A stretch of DNA of 64,000 bases, from NCBI GenBank assembly GCA_963619535.1, contig CAVEWV010000002.1, forward strand, positions 1 through 64,000, read 5' to 3'. Source of the stretch: UMGS124 sp963619535. Its GTDB lineage: Bacteria > Actinomycetota > Coriobacteriia > Coriobacteriales > UMGS124. The notes beneath the pieces are model-generated. The model was not told the origin of the DNA. It did not search any database and was given only the letters and a program-made list of their open reading frames with translations. This document shows positions 1 to 8,406 of this stretch, one piece after another; position 1 is the stretch's first letter; the number at the start of each line of letters is the position of its first letter. Made by a program: the position numbers and the translations under genes.

Positions 1-20
1 GCGCGCCAGGTTCCGCCTCA
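1..20 (-). repeat. Left-edge fragment of the dispersed hairpin repeat
   Basis: The first bases, gcgcgccaggttccgcc, match the outer-arm and tail sequence of the hairpin element at 32939-33067. The rest of this copy would lie left of the window. It sits directly behind the stop codon of the small gene at 18-326, so it lies at that gene's 3' end. Only about 17 bases match, so assignment to the family is by similarity of the arm plus tail. Confidence 0.5.
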
Positions 21-326
21 CAATTTCCAGGCTGCGATGCCTTGGTAGGTGATGTCTTTGATGCCCAAGAAGCTCTTCAGCCCCAGGGCCACCTCGCCGT
101 CCACCTCAAGGCCGCGCGACAAGAAGAGCTCGCCCACGGGGGCGTCGAAGATGCGCCAGGTACCCTGACCGCGCAGCCTCTCAGCCTCGCCTGACTTGGC
201 AAAGCGCGAGTAGAGCTCGGTGGAGTCGGCACAGCACCCCACGGCGGATATCTCCTCGAACACTATGGCGCAGAAGCCCTTCGCCTGCATGTACTCGATG
301 AGGCGCGGCTCGTAGGTGACGTTCAC
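18..326 (-). CDS. Small Cys-Cys motif protein, function unknown
   Basis: Encodes about 102 residues from a GTG start at 326, chosen because GGGAGGT lies 5-6 bases upstream; a longer frame upstream lacks a good ribosome site and has poor coding character. The protein is soluble, with Cys19 and an adjacent Cys pair at 31-32 in the context SAVGCCADS, followed by a beta-rich C-terminal half. This layout resembles the small CC/Se-motif or HesB-like proteins, in which a Cys (or selenocysteine) pair near residue 30 follows a short helix. That family link is my judgement from the motif only. It is transcribed divergently from the MFS carrier at 511. Confidence 0.6.
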   Translation of the reverse strand: MNVTYEPRLIEYMQAKGFCAIVFEEISAVGCCADSTELYSRFAKSGEAERLRGQGTWRIFDAPVGELFLSRGLEVDGEVALGLKSFLGIKDITYQGIAAWKL

Positions 327-510
327 GTGTACCTCCCGTCGGCATATGTGCGGCCTTGCATGATACGCGACGCGCTGTGTTACATTCGGCACCCGCGCGT
401 CGAAATCCCCGCACGGCGGCACTTTCCCGCCATGCGCACCGACCGCGCGACCCATCCAGCCCACCTGCCCCAGAAGAAGGTGTTCCCAGGGCCGCACGGC
501 CCGCATCGCC

Positions 511-1740
511 ATGCACAAGCACTATGAGAAGGTCATCTGCGCCTGCTGTTTTCTGTTCCTCTTCACCAACGTGGGCTTCGCGAGCACCTCGTTCGGCGTC
601 TACCAGCCCTATGTGGCCGAGGCCGTGGGCGACACGGGCGCGTCGCTCGTCCTGGCAAGCCGCACGCTCGCCTCGCTGCTGAGCATGTTCTTCGTCAACC
701 GCTACTACTTCAAGCTGGGATGCCGCAAGGGCGTCTTCGCGGCCACGCTGCTCACCTCGCTGGGATTTGTGCTCTACTCGCAGGCGCACGGGATGGGCGG
801 CTTCTGCGCCGCGGCGGTGCTCACGGGCATGGGTTATGGCCTGGGCGGCATGGTGTGCATGACCACGCTCATCGGCCGCTGGTTCAAGGACAACGTGGGC
901 ACGGCCGTGGGCATCGCCACGGCAGGCAGCGGCGTGTCCACCCTCGTGGTGTCGCCCCTGGCCGCCCGCATCATCGAGGCGAGTTCGCTGTCCACGGCCT
1001 TCCTGTGCGAGGCGGGCCTTGCGGCCACGCTGGGCGTCGTGGTCTTCCTGCTCGTGCGCGACCGCCCCGAGGACCTGGGCCTTGCCCCCTTCACGCTGCC
1101 TGCGGGCAAGGGGGCCGACGACGCGCGCCCGGCCGCGCAGGCCCAGGAGCACCCCGGGGTCGACCTGCCGCGCCGCGCCTACCTCATGATGATGCTGGCC
1201 ATGGTGTTCATGGGCGTCATCGCGGTGGACGGCTTCAACTACCTCTCCATCCTGCTCACCTCCAACGGGGTGGACAAGATCCACGCCGCCACGCTCATCG
1301 CCGTGTCGGGCGGATGCCTCACGGTGTCGAAGACCGTCGTGGGCAAGGTGTTCGACCTCATCGGGGTCTTCCGCGGCTCCGTGGCGTTCTTCGGCATCCT
1401 CATCCTGGGCTGCGTCATGTGCTGCCTGGTGGGCACGCGCAACCCCGTCGTGGAGTGGGCGGCGGTCGTCCTGTTCGGCTTCGGCATGTCGCTGGGAACG
1501 GTGGGCATCTCCGTGTGGTCGCTGCGCCTGTCGAGCGCCCAGCGCCGCGCCAAGACGATCAAGAACTTCCAGATCGGCTATGCCCTGGGCGGCTTCGTCT
1601 TCAACTTCGTGCCCGGCACGCTCATGGACCTGTGCGGCTCGTATGTGGTGAGCTACCTCATCATCCTCGTGCTCGCCCTGGCCTGCGCGGGCATCACCCT
1701 CGCGACCTACTGGCGCTACGCGGTGAAGGCGCAGGCCTAG
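511..1740 (+). CDS. MFS transporter
   Basis: A 409-residue polytopic membrane protein with about 12 hydrophobic helices split into two six-helix halves by a hydrophilic, Gln/Ala-rich loop at roughly residues 193-225, the standard major facilitator layout. The loop after helix 2 carries the basic turn typical of MFS carriers (FKLGCRKG). The overall pattern resembles the oxalate/formate antiporter-like group of small organic acid carriers, but the substrate cannot be read from sequence. No strong Shine-Dalgarno precedes the ATG at 511, so a slightly different start is possible. It is monocistronic, with a terminator directly behind it. Confidence 0.85.
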   Translation: MHKHYEKVICACCFLFLFTNVGFASTSFGVYQPYVAEAVGDTGASLVLASRTLASLLSMFFVNRYYFKLGCRKGVFAATLLTSLGFVLYSQAHGMGGFCAAAVLTGMGYGLGGMVCMTTLIGRWFKDNVGTAVGIATAGSGVSTLVVSPLAARIIEASSLSTAFLCEAGLAATLGVVVFLLVRDRPEDLGLAPFTLPAGKGADDARPAAQAQEHPGVDLPRRAYLMMMLAMVFMGVIAVDGFNYLSILLTSNGVDKIHAATLIAVSGGCLTVSKTVVGKVFDLIGVFRGSVAFFGILILGCVMCCLVGTRNPVVEWAAVVLFGFGMSLGTVGISVWSLRLSSAQRRAKTIKNFQIGYALGGFVFNFVPGTLMDLCGSYVVSYLIILVLALACAGITLATYWRYAVKAQA

Positions 1741-1777
1741 GGCCCAAGCCAGACAACATGTCCAAGCGAACGCGCAC

Positions 1778-1811
1778 AAAAAAGGCCGAGGCCCCCAGGC
1801 CCCGGCCTTTT
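1778..1811 (+). terminator. Intrinsic terminator of the MFS gene
   Basis: A GGCCG...CGGCC stem flanked by A-rich sequence upstream and TTTT downstream lies 38 bases past the stop codon. The A/T flanks could let it work on both strands, which would also serve the convergent PEBP gene. Confidence 0.8.
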
Positions 1812-1839
1812 GCTTGATGTTGCTTGACGGCGGGCGCCC

Positions 1840-2343
1840 CTAGCAGCGGCTCGGCAGCAGCACGCTCGCCTCTCCCAGCACATGGCCCCGGCAGGCGGCC
1901 ACGAGCTGGTTCGCCCAGAAGGGCGCCGCAAGCTCAGGCTCGCAGTCGAGCGCCACCACGTGCAGCGTGTAGACGTGGTCGGCGTCGGGCGGGCACGGCC
2001 CCTCGTAGCCCACGCCGAACTCCGGGTCGCGCTTGGCGGCGCTGTTGTAGCCCTGCACAAGTCCGGGCTGCCCCATGCGCGACACGTCGTCGGCAAACGC
2101 GACGTCGCCCGTGACGCCTGTCTGGTAGGCGCACCAGTGCATCCAGGGGAAGCCGCACACCGGCGTGGAGTCCCAGTCCATGAAGATCCACGCCAGCGCC
2201 TGGGTGCCCTGGGGCACGTCGCTCACGCTGAACGGGAACGACCTCAGGCACATCCCCGCGCCCTGGTCGGCCGGTGCGCTGTGCTTGCCGTAGGCGTCGG
2301 GCAAAAAGCCCTGCTCGTCGAGATGTACAGTTACCTGCATCAT
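1840..2343 (-). CDS. YbhB/YbcL-type PEBP family protein
   Basis: A 167-residue soluble protein of the phosphatidylethanolamine-binding protein (Raf kinase inhibitor-like) family, bacterial YbhB/YbcL branch. The two family blocks are visible: MDWDSTPVCGFPWMHW near residues 55-70 (normally DPDAP...HW, here with the first block altered) and GVGYEGPCPP followed by HVYTLHVVALD around 113-134. Length is usual for the family. The start has GGGGAGGG 7-8 bases upstream; a second ATG follows at once. Bacterial members have no settled biochemical role. It faces the MFS gene tail to tail. Confidence 0.85.
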   Translation of the reverse strand: MMQVTVHLDEQGFLPDAYGKHSAPADQGAGMCLRSFPFSVSDVPQGTQALAWIFMDWDSTPVCGFPWMHWCAYQTGVTGDVAFADDVSRMGQPGLVQGYNSAAKRDPEFGVGYEGPCPPDADHVYTLHVVALDCEPELAAPFWANQLVAACRGHVLGEASVLLPSRC

Positions 2344-2460
2344 TCAAGCCCTCCCCAACAATGGCAAACAGGGAGGCTCTGCGGCGAGGCCATGACGGCA
2401 GTGCGTACCGGACGCACACGAGCCTTCATGGAACGCGACCGTAGCGCCTCCCGGGACACG

Positions 2461-3555
2461 TTACTCCTGCTCGAACGACTCCATCATGGTGGTAATCGCC
2501 TCGCCGTACTTCTGGGCGCCGTCCTCGGTGCACCAGACGATGAAGACGCTCAGGGAGTCGTCGGCGGCCGGGGTGACGATGACGACGGCGTACATCGTCC
2601 CGTCGGGGTCGACGACCTCGTACGTGGCATAGGTCGAGGTGACATCCTTGCCCGCAACCGTATTGAGGTCGAGCAGCGTGACCTTGGAGTCGGCCGAGTC
2701 GCCCGAAGGCATAAGCTCGTTGAAGAGCGCGCCGTAGTCGTCGTCGGTCAGATGGGAGGCGCCATTGGCCACATGGTCCACGGCCTTGATGAGGATGTCG
2801 CTCCCCTCGTCCATCCAGGCGTTCTCGTCGCCCTTGTAGGCGCTCATGCCCTCGGGCAGCTCGAAGGTCAGGCCGCACGCGGAGGTCTTGACGCCGCTCT
2901 CAGAGGCGACGCTGACGGAGTCGAGGAAGTCACCGAGAGCCTGCGACTCCTCTTTGGAGGTGTTTGCGGTGTCGTAGCCCGCCTGTATGAAGACGAATCC
3001 CTCGCCCATGGGCGCATAGGCCTGCACGATGAAGTAGGTGCCCTCGTCGTCGCTGGTCTCGACGCTGAAGCCGTGGAGCTGCACGCCGCCCTTGGACGTA
3101 TCGGTCCCCAGGTCCTTCACCGTGGACTCGAGGCCCTCGACGCTGCCCTGGGCAAGCTCGGCGAAGTAATCGTCCCAGTCGGCGCCCTCGGGCAGGGCGG
3201 CGTCGCGCATGTCGTACACCGAGACCATGCAGGTCTGCGCCTCGTTTGCCGCGATGAGCACCTGCTCGTCGGTGTCGTCCAGCTGGGCGAAGCCCTCCGG
3301 GAGGGTGAAGGAGAGACCCGCGAAGGTGACGGTCTCGCCCTGGGAGGCCGCCTCATCGGCGGCGGCGGTATCGGTGGCATCGGCAGCGGCGTCCTGCCCC
3401 TGGTCTTGGGCCTGGGCGGCAGTCTGGGCCGCCGCGTCAATCAGACCCCCCAGGGCTGAGGTGCCGGAGGCCGCGAAGGCGGGGGCGGCCAGGCACGTGC
3501 CGGCCAGGGCCAGCGACAGGGTTGCGGATGCGACGAGCTTGACAGAGGTGCGCAT
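2461..3555 (-). CDS. Exported protein of unknown function
   Basis: The start at 3555 follows GGAGGAGAC; a longer frame to 3591 has no ribosome site. The 364-residue product begins with a clear Sec signal peptide (MRTSVKLV, hydrophobic core, cleavage probably after APAFA) and then an Ala/Gln/Asp-rich linker to about residue 70. Two similar domains follow, each opening with a block of the type FTLPEGF or FELPEGM, which suggests an internal duplication. There is no lipobox and no transmembrane anchor, so the protein is probably secreted or wall-associated. I do not recognise the family. It lies upstream of serS on the same strand but 110 bases away, with the serS terminator following serS separately. 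Confidence 0.7.
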   Translation of the reverse strand: MRTSVKLVASATLSLALAGTCLAAPAFAASGTSALGGLIDAAAQTAAQAQDQGQDAAADATDTAAADEAASQGETVTFAGLSFTLPEGFAQLDDTDEQVLIAANEAQTCMVSVYDMRDAALPEGADWDDYFAELAQGSVEGLESTVKDLGTDTSKGGVQLHGFSVETSDDEGTYFIVQAYAPMGEGFVFIQAGYDTANTSKEESQALGDFLDSVSVASESGVKTSACGLTFELPEGMSAYKGDENAWMDEGSDILIKAVDHVANGASHLTDDDYGALFNELMPSGDSADSKVTLLDLNTVAGKDVTSTYATYEVVDPDGTMYAVVIVTPAADDSLSVFIVWCTEDGAQKYGEAITTMMESFEQE

Positions 3556-3632
3556 TGGTCTCCTCCTCGGGGATAAACGCGGGCAAGACAAGCGCCATAT
3601 ACGGACGGCGCCCCGACGGTCCCGCGCACAAC

Positions 3633-3665
3633 AAAAAAGCCCGCAACAGTATAGCTGTTGCGGGC
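3633..3665 (-). terminator. serS terminator
   Basis: An 11-bp perfect stem (GCCCGCAACAG with its complement) and a 5-base loop is followed on the minus strand by six T residues, 11 bases beyond the serS stop codon. Confidence 0.92.
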
Positions 3666-3675
3666 CAAAGGGGCG

Positions 3676-4965
3676 CTAGCGGATGACGTCGCAGCCCATG
3701 TACGGACGCAGGACCTCGGGCACCGTCACCGTGCCGTCGGCGTTCTGGTAGTTCTCCAGGATCGCCGCCATGGTACGCCCGGCGGGAAGGCCGCTGCCGT
3801 TGAGCGTGTGCACGAGGCGCGTGCCCTTGAAGGAGGCCGGGTCGGAGTAGCGGATGTTGGCGCGACGGGCCTGGAAGTCGCCGCAGTTGGAGCAGGAGCT
3901 GATCTCCTTGTAGGCGTTGTAGCTGGGCAGCCACACCTCAAGGTCGAAGGTCTGGCGGGCGGAGAAGCCCAGGTCGCCACCGCACAGGTTGATGATGCGG
4001 TAGGGCAGGCCGAGCTGCTGCAGCACGTACTCGGCCTCCTCCACCATGGCGGCCAGGCACGCGTCGGACTCCTCGGGCTTGGCGAAGTTGACCATCTCGA
4101 CCTTGTCGAACTGGTGCTGACGGATGATGCCGCGCGTGTCGCGGCCGGCAGAGCCCGCCTCCTCGCGGAAGCAGGGGGTGAAGGCGGTGTAGTGCTTGGG
4201 CAGCGCGGCCGCGTCGATGACCTCGTCGCGGTGCAGGTTGGTCAGCACGACCTCGGCCGTGGGGATGAGGTACATGTCCTCGTCCTCGCCGCGCACGTGG
4301 TAGAGGTCCTCCTCGAACTTGGGCAGCTGGCCCGTGCCGTAAAGCGTGTCGCGGTTGGCGATGATCGGCATCCAGAACTCCTGGTAGCCGCGGGAAGTGT
4401 GCGTGTCGATGAAAAAGTTGATCAGGGCGCGCTCAAGACGGGCGCCCAGGCCGGCGAGCACCGTAAAGCGCGCGCCGGAGAGCTTGACGCCGCGATCGAA
4501 GTCGAGGATGCCCAGCTCGGTGCCCAGGTCCCAGTGGGGTTTGGCCTCGACGCCCTCGGCCGCGAAGTCGCGGGGCGTGCCCCAGCGCTTGACCTCGACG
4601 TTGAAGGTCTCATCGAGGCCCTCGGGGGCGGCGTCGGCGGGGATGTTGGGGATACGGCTCAGAAGCTCGGTCTCCTGCGCCTCGACGGCGTCGCGGCGGG
4701 CGTCGAGCTCGGCGATGGTGTCCTTCATGGAGGCCACCTCGTCGCGCATGGCGGCGGCCTCGTCGGCGCGGCCGGCCTTCATGAGGGCGCCGATCTCCTT
4801 GGAGGAGCTGTTTCGCTTGGCCTGGAGCGCCTCGACCTCCTGGATCACCTCGCGACGCTGGGCGTCGAGGGAAAGGAAGAGCTCCCTGTCCCAAGAGCCG
4901 TGGCGCTTGGCCATGGCGGCGTCGAGAACCTCGGGGTGCTCGCGAAGCAAGCGAATATCGTGCAT
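3676..4965 (-). CDS. serS: Seryl-tRNA synthetase
   Basis: A 429-residue class II aminoacyl-tRNA synthetase that charges tRNA-Ser with serine in the cytoplasm. The start MHDIRLL at 4965 follows CAGGAGGAACG; the longer frame lacks one. The N-terminal antiparallel coiled-coil arm (about residues 25-105) is rich in Glu, Lys and Ala. Motif 2 is seen as FREEAGSAGRDTRG and motif 3 as GSGLPAGRTMAAILEN near the C terminus; the serine pocket region TAEVVLTNLHRDE is also intact. Length is normal. It is probably monocistronic, with a hairpin in its leader at 4995-5041. Confidence 0.97.
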   Translation of the reverse strand: MHDIRLLREHPEVLDAAMAKRHGSWDRELFLSLDAQRREVIQEVEALQAKRNSSSKEIGALMKAGRADEAAAMRDEVASMKDTIAELDARRDAVEAQETELLSRIPNIPADAAPEGLDETFNVEVKRWGTPRDFAAEGVEAKPHWDLGTELGILDFDRGVKLSGARFTVLAGLGARLERALINFFIDTHTSRGYQEFWMPIIANRDTLYGTGQLPKFEEDLYHVRGEDEDMYLIPTAEVVLTNLHRDEVIDAAALPKHYTAFTPCFREEAGSAGRDTRGIIRQHQFDKVEMVNFAKPEESDACLAAMVEEAEYVLQQLGLPYRIINLCGGDLGFSARQTFDLEVWLPSYNAYKEISSCSNCGDFQARRANIRYSDPASFKGTRLVHTLNGSGLPAGRTMAAILENYQNADGTVTVPEVLRPYMGCDVIR

Positions 4966-4994
4966 GTCGTTCCTCCTGTTGTCAGCGGGCGGCA

Positions 4995-5041
4995 GACGCC
5001 CCCGCAGGGTCGGCGCCAGTTCCGTCCCCCGTGGGGGCGTC
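4995..5041 (-). promoter_or_regulatory. Long hairpin in the serS leader
   Basis: GACGCCCCC and GGGGGCGTC bracket a 29-base interior that itself has partial pairing, 30 bases before the serS start. No T-box core (AGGGTGGNACCGCG) and no following T tract are present, so I see only a stable leader structure of unknown role. Confidence 0.45.
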
Positions 5042-5141
5042 GTTGGCCGGGTGTTGCATAATTCCATCATTTTAGCCCCTGAGGGCCGTCAATGTCGGGG
5101 TATGCTATCGCACGCATGTATCTACCACAGCTGGAGGAGCA

Positions 5142-5417
5142 ATGGATTTCATTTTGTGGCTGTTCGGTTGGCAGACCGAGTCGGACTTCACCCTCTTCGG
5201 CCTGGACAACGGCGTGCCGTTCCTGATTTTCGGCGGCATGATCGCCTTCATCGTCGTCGCCGTGCTCGCCGAGCGCAAGACGCACAAGATGTTCTACAAC
5301 CACCCCGTCGAGGAGGACGAGGACTGGTGGGAGGACGACAACGACGACTGGGACGACGACGATGACGATGAGGACGACGATGACGAGGACGACGAGCCCG
5401 TCAAGCGCCGCAAGTAA
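5142..5417 (+). CDS. Small membrane protein with poly-acidic tail
   Basis: A 91-residue protein with one hydrophobic segment (about residues 26-43, PFLIFGGMIAFIVVAVL) and a C-terminal tail dominated by Asp and Glu (about residues 57-86) that ends in a short basic patch. CTGGAGGAG precedes the ATG. The tail is presumably cytoplasmic by the positive-inside rule (AERKTHK follows the membrane segment). No family is recognised. It may be cotranscribed with the membrane protein starting 25 bases downstream. Confidence 0.7.
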   Translation: MDFILWLFGWQTESDFTLFGLDNGVPFLIFGGMIAFIVVAVLAERKTHKMFYNHPVEEDEDWWEDDNDDWDDDDDDEDDDDEDDEPVKRRK

Positions 5418-5442
5418 GCACGCCGTCTGATACGCAAGCAGC

Positions 5443-6699
5443 ATGCAGCACAAAGGGGAAGATGGAGCCGTGGCACAGGACGCGCCGAACAGCGAGACGC
5501 TCGTAGCCGACGTCGAGGAAGAGGAAATCGCGCCGGGCCAGAAGAAGGTCCCCAAGCTCCTCAAGGTGTTCGGCGCCCTGCTGCTTGTCTGGGGCGCGCT
5601 CGAGATTCTGCTCATGCTCCTGGGCGCCGTGGGAATATGGGCCCTCTGCACGGGCGAGATCGATATCCAAGACGTCCTGCCCGGCACGAGCATGCAGAAG
5701 CCCGAGCTCGTGCTCCTGATCGCCCTCGTTGCGAGCGGATTCGTGCTGGCCGTGCTCGACTTCAGGCTGGGCCTGGGGCTGGTCAAGAACAAGCGTGCCA
5801 AGAGCGCCCTCAGGGCACGCGCCATCATGATCCTGCTCGTGGTGCAGCTCGTTCTCAACATCCTGTTTTCGGGCGTGGGGCCCGAGCTCAACCTCCAGGG
5901 CATTTCCATCTTGGGCATGATCGGCCTGCAGATCTACCTCGACCCGTCGCTTGCGCAGGAGCGCGAGCTCGACCGCAAGCTGCGCAGGCTCGACGCCCGC
6001 TCGCGCGAGGAGGAGCGCCTGGAGCACCTGCGCAAGTACGGCGGCAAGGCCCCCTTCAAGCTGACGTTCTTCAACCTGTTCTGGACCTTCGTCATCTGCT
6101 GCGTGCTCGGCGTCATCATCGAGACGATCTACTGCCTGGCAGTTGGCGCCGGCTACATGGACCGCGCGGGCCTGCTTTACGGCCCCTTCTCGCCCATCTA
6201 CGGATTCGGCGCGGTGCTCATGACCATCGGCCTCAACGGCATCCGCGACAAGAATCCCGTCATCATCTTCATGCTCAGCGCCGTCATCGGCGGGGCGTTC
6301 GAGTTTTTGGTGAGCTACCTGCTGGAGATGGCGTTCGGCATCACCGCCTGGGACTACACAGGCAGCTTCCTGTCCATCGATGGCCGCACGAACGGCTTCT
6401 ACATGTGCGCATGGGGCATTCTGGGCCTGGTATGGGTGAAGCTCCTCATGCCCGCCATCTTCGACCTCGTGCACAAGATTCCCTGGAACTGGCGTTACGG
6501 CGTGACCGTCGTGGCCCTGGTGCTGCTGCTCATTGACGGCGGCCTCACGCTCGTGAGCTACGACCGCTGGTTCTCCCGCCAGGTGGGCATTCCCGCCGCC
6601 ACGGCCGTCGAGCAGTTCTGCGACGACAACTACCCCGACGACTGGATGGCCAACCGCTTCCAGACGATGACGATGGACGCCAGCAAGGCCACCCGCTAG
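5443..6699 (+). CDS. Polytopic membrane protein, PF06541 (ABC-transporter type IV-like)
   Basis: A 418-residue membrane protein. The N-terminal half (to about residue 170) has several helices in a domain I cannot name; a charged, Arg/Glu-rich cytoplasmic stretch (about 170-205) links it to a C-terminal half. That half contains the hallmarks of PF06541, a family of predicted permease-like proteins of unknown substrate: FSPIYGFGAV, a conserved glutamate in EFLVSYLLE, and the WDY-plus-NGFYMCAWG region. No ATPase partner is adjacent. The ATG at 5443 has a weak ribosome site; a GTG at 5470 is an alternative start. Confidence 0.8.
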   Translation: MQHKGEDGAVAQDAPNSETLVADVEEEEIAPGQKKVPKLLKVFGALLLVWGALEILLMLLGAVGIWALCTGEIDIQDVLPGTSMQKPELVLLIALVASGFVLAVLDFRLGLGLVKNKRAKSALRARAIMILLVVQLVLNILFSGVGPELNLQGISILGMIGLQIYLDPSLAQERELDRKLRRLDARSREEERLEHLRKYGGKAPFKLTFFNLFWTFVICCVLGVIIETIYCLAVGAGYMDRAGLLYGPFSPIYGFGAVLMTIGLNGIRDKNPVIIFMLSAVIGGAFEFLVSYLLEMAFGITAWDYTGSFLSIDGRTNGFYMCAWGILGLVWVKLLMPAIFDLVHKIPWNWRYGVTVVALVLLLIDGGLTLVSYDRWFSRQVGIPAATAVEQFCDDNYPDDWMANRFQTMTMDASKATR

Positions 6700-6704
6700 C
6701 GGGC

Positions 6705-6811
6705 AGGGCTGCAGCACAGCGTTTGCGGCGTTGGTCCGGGGCTCATATACCTCCAGCACACTTCGCCCCGGACCGCCTTGCAACCGCAGCACTGCAGCCC
6801 TCCCCTTTTTT
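6705..6811 (+). repeat. Nested hairpin repeat copy R1, likely terminator
   Basis: An outer stem (AGGGCTGCAG at 6705-6714 with CTGCAGCCCT at 6792-6801) encloses an inner stem (GGTCCGGGGC at 6733-6742 with GCCCCGGACC at 6765-6774). Between the stems are the linkers GCGTT and GCCTTGC that mark the dispersed hairpin family. The loop, TCATATACCTCCAGCACA..., is intermediate between the two loop types of the family. Six T residues at 6806-6811 follow the outer stem, so this copy should terminate transcription of the membrane protein gene ending at 6699. Confidence 0.75.
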
Positions 6812-6823
6812 ATCGGGACGCCC

Positions 6824-7150
6824 GCGCAACACAGCGGCCGGCGTGCCCCTCTTGGGCTGGGGCGCCCTGGTGCGCCGCCCGCAAGGCGCATGGGGGCGCG
6901 GCGTGCTTTGCACGTAAACCCCGGCGCAACGCAGCGGACAGCATGTCCCCCGGCTGGGGCGCCCTGGTGCGCCGTCCGCAAGGCGCATCGGGGCGCAGTG
7001 TGCTCCGCACATAAGCCCCGGCGCAACGCAGCGGCCGGCGTGCCTCTTATGCTGGGGCGCCCTGGTGCACCGTCCGCAAGGCGCATGGGCGCGCGGTGTG
7101 CTCTGCACATAAGCGCCCATGCAACGCCGCGGCCGGCGTGCCAGGGCGCC
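6824..7150 (-). repeat. Tandem array of about 98-bp hairpin repeats
   Basis: Repeat units begin at 6824, 6924, 7021 and 7119 (spacings 100, 97 and 98), giving three full copies and a partial fourth; no gene is seen in 6700-7154. Each unit holds a hairpin that on the minus strand has linker GCGTT, a variable stem, a loop like TTATGTGCAGAGCACAC, the complementary stem and linker GCCTTGC (at 6881-6932, 6978-7029 and 7076-7127). Stem bases differ between units while pairing is largely kept. Each unit also carries GGGGCGCCCTGG. The partial fourth copy ends in its inverse, CCAGGGCGCCCC. Open frames crossing the array are low-complexity artefacts. Confidence 0.8.
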
Positions 7151-7154
7151 CCAG

Positions 7155-8201
7155 CTAGCAGTCGTAGACGGGTTCGCCCATAATCCTTGTCTCATACAAG
7201 TCGCTGTCAAACTCGCTGCGAAAGGCCGTGGTGCGCAAAAGGGAGCGGACTGCCTTGATAAGCGGGGCGGTGCCGGGGGTCTTGAGGATGACGAGGTCGA
7301 CCGCCTCGGACTGCATGGGGACGAAGGAGAGGTTGCGCAGCTGGCGAGTGGGGCGCTCGCTGGTGAGGGCGACGTTGGCAAGGCCGCGCGACACCATGAG
7401 GGCCTGGGCGAGCTCGGAGGCGGCGGGGCGGTCGTAGCCGGCCAGGGAGTCTGGACGGGCCTCGAGGTACTTGAGCTTCTCGTCGAGAAGGACGCGGGCG
7501 GAGGCGCCGCGCTCGCGGTTGGCGATCACGATCCCAGGCTTGAGCAGGTCGTTCCATGTGGCGATGCCCAGGGGGTTCAAGTCGGCCACCGTGAACCCCA
7601 CACGCTGCTTGAAAAGGCGGAACGACACGGCGGGCACACCGGGCAGCATGGTGCGGATGTAAGGCGTGTTGTAGGCGTCCTCGCGCTCGCTCCAGAGGTT
7701 GACCACGCAGGCATGGCAGGTGCCGGCATACATGCGGGCCAGGCTCATGTAGGGGTTGGCGTGGGAGCGCAGCACGCGCACACCCAGGCTCGAGAGGTAG
7801 TTGGCCAAGACGTCGGCCGCCATGTCCTGCCCGCCGATGACCACCGAGCCCTTTGCCCAGGAGGGAAGCTCGTCGAGGACGTCGGAGGGCATGGGCAGCG
7901 TGGCTGTGTCGGCGGAGCTTGCTTGAGACGGGGCGGCAGCGCCCGGTTGCGACTCGGCCTGGGCGATCCCACCCTCAAGGCGGGCGCGCACGTCGTCGTA
8001 GCGGAAGCGCATCTGCCGGCCCACGCGGTAGGAGGGCAGCTCGCCTGTGCGCGCAAGCTTGTAGACGGTGTTGCGGCTCAGGTGCAGGATGCGCGTGACG
8101 TCCTCCACGCGCAGGGCGTCCCCCTGGGCAAAGCCCAAGTCTGTCGACTCGATATGGCGGGCAGGCACCGACGCGGCAGCCGCCTCATTGCTCTCTTCCA
8201 T
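7155..8201 (-). CDS. HTH (excisionase-type) + PBP-like ligand-binding regulator
   Basis: A 348-residue one-component regulator. Start at 8201 follows GGGAGGACA. Residues about 30-75 form an excisionase/MerR-like winged helix (RVEDVTRILHLSRNTVYKLA, then YRVGRQMRFR). Residues about 115-345 match the periplasmic-binding-protein-like domain that occurs fused to this HTH (PF12727 type), with no signal peptide, so ligand sensing is cytoplasmic. In related proteins the domain resembles molybdate/tungstate-binding proteins; the ligand here is inferred, not shown. The upstream region contains a GTAC-ended palindrome and a motif shared with the molbindin promoters at 34.6 and 36.9 kb. Confidence 0.82.
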   Translation of the reverse strand: MEESNEAAAASVPARHIESTDLGFAQGDALRVEDVTRILHLSRNTVYKLARTGELPSYRVGRQMRFRYDDVRARLEGGIAQAESQPGAAAPSQASSADTATLPMPSDVLDELPSWAKGSVVIGGQDMAADVLANYLSSLGVRVLRSHANPYMSLARMYAGTCHACVVNLWSEREDAYNTPYIRTMLPGVPAVSFRLFKQRVGFTVADLNPLGIATWNDLLKPGIVIANRERGASARVLLDEKLKYLEARPDSLAGYDRPAASELAQALMVSRGLANVALTSERPTRQLRNLSFVPMQSEAVDLVILKTPGTAPLIKAVRSLLRTTAFRSEFDSDLYETRIMGEPVYDC

Positions 8202-8229
8202 TGTCCTCCCAAGGACCATTGCATGATAT

Positions 8230-8275
8230 GTACGATGTTTCGTACCACTTGGCATCAGTTGATATGCGTTGGTAT
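8230..8275. promoter_or_regulatory. Candidate operators upstream of the HTH/PBP regulator
   Basis: Two sites are seen. At 8230-8245 GTACGATGTTTCGTAC has perfect 6-bp inverted ends. At 8262-8275 ATATGCGTTGGTAT matches 11 of 14 bases of GTACTCGTTGGTAT, the repeated element upstream of both molbindin genes. They lie 29-74 bases upstream of the regulator start codon, suitable for autoregulation. Binding is inference. Confidence 0.45.
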
Positions 8276-8406
8276 GAGCATAGCCCAATGCAGCCCGCAA
8301 ACATGTTGCAAATGCCACAAGCGGTGTATCTTGCTCGGTGCAGTTCTTCGCCAAGGCGAACTGCCCCAAAGGCCGCTGGGCCTCATACAATCACCCTCCC
8401 AAGGGA

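Noticed and set aside
4966..5141. T-box riboswitch in the serS leader
   Set aside because: A hairpin exists but the T-box core sequence and a terminator/antiterminator pair with a T-run are missing.
6824..7150. Possible CRISPR array
   Set aside because: Units are about 98 bases with no unique spacers between them and internal hairpins; no cas genes are near.
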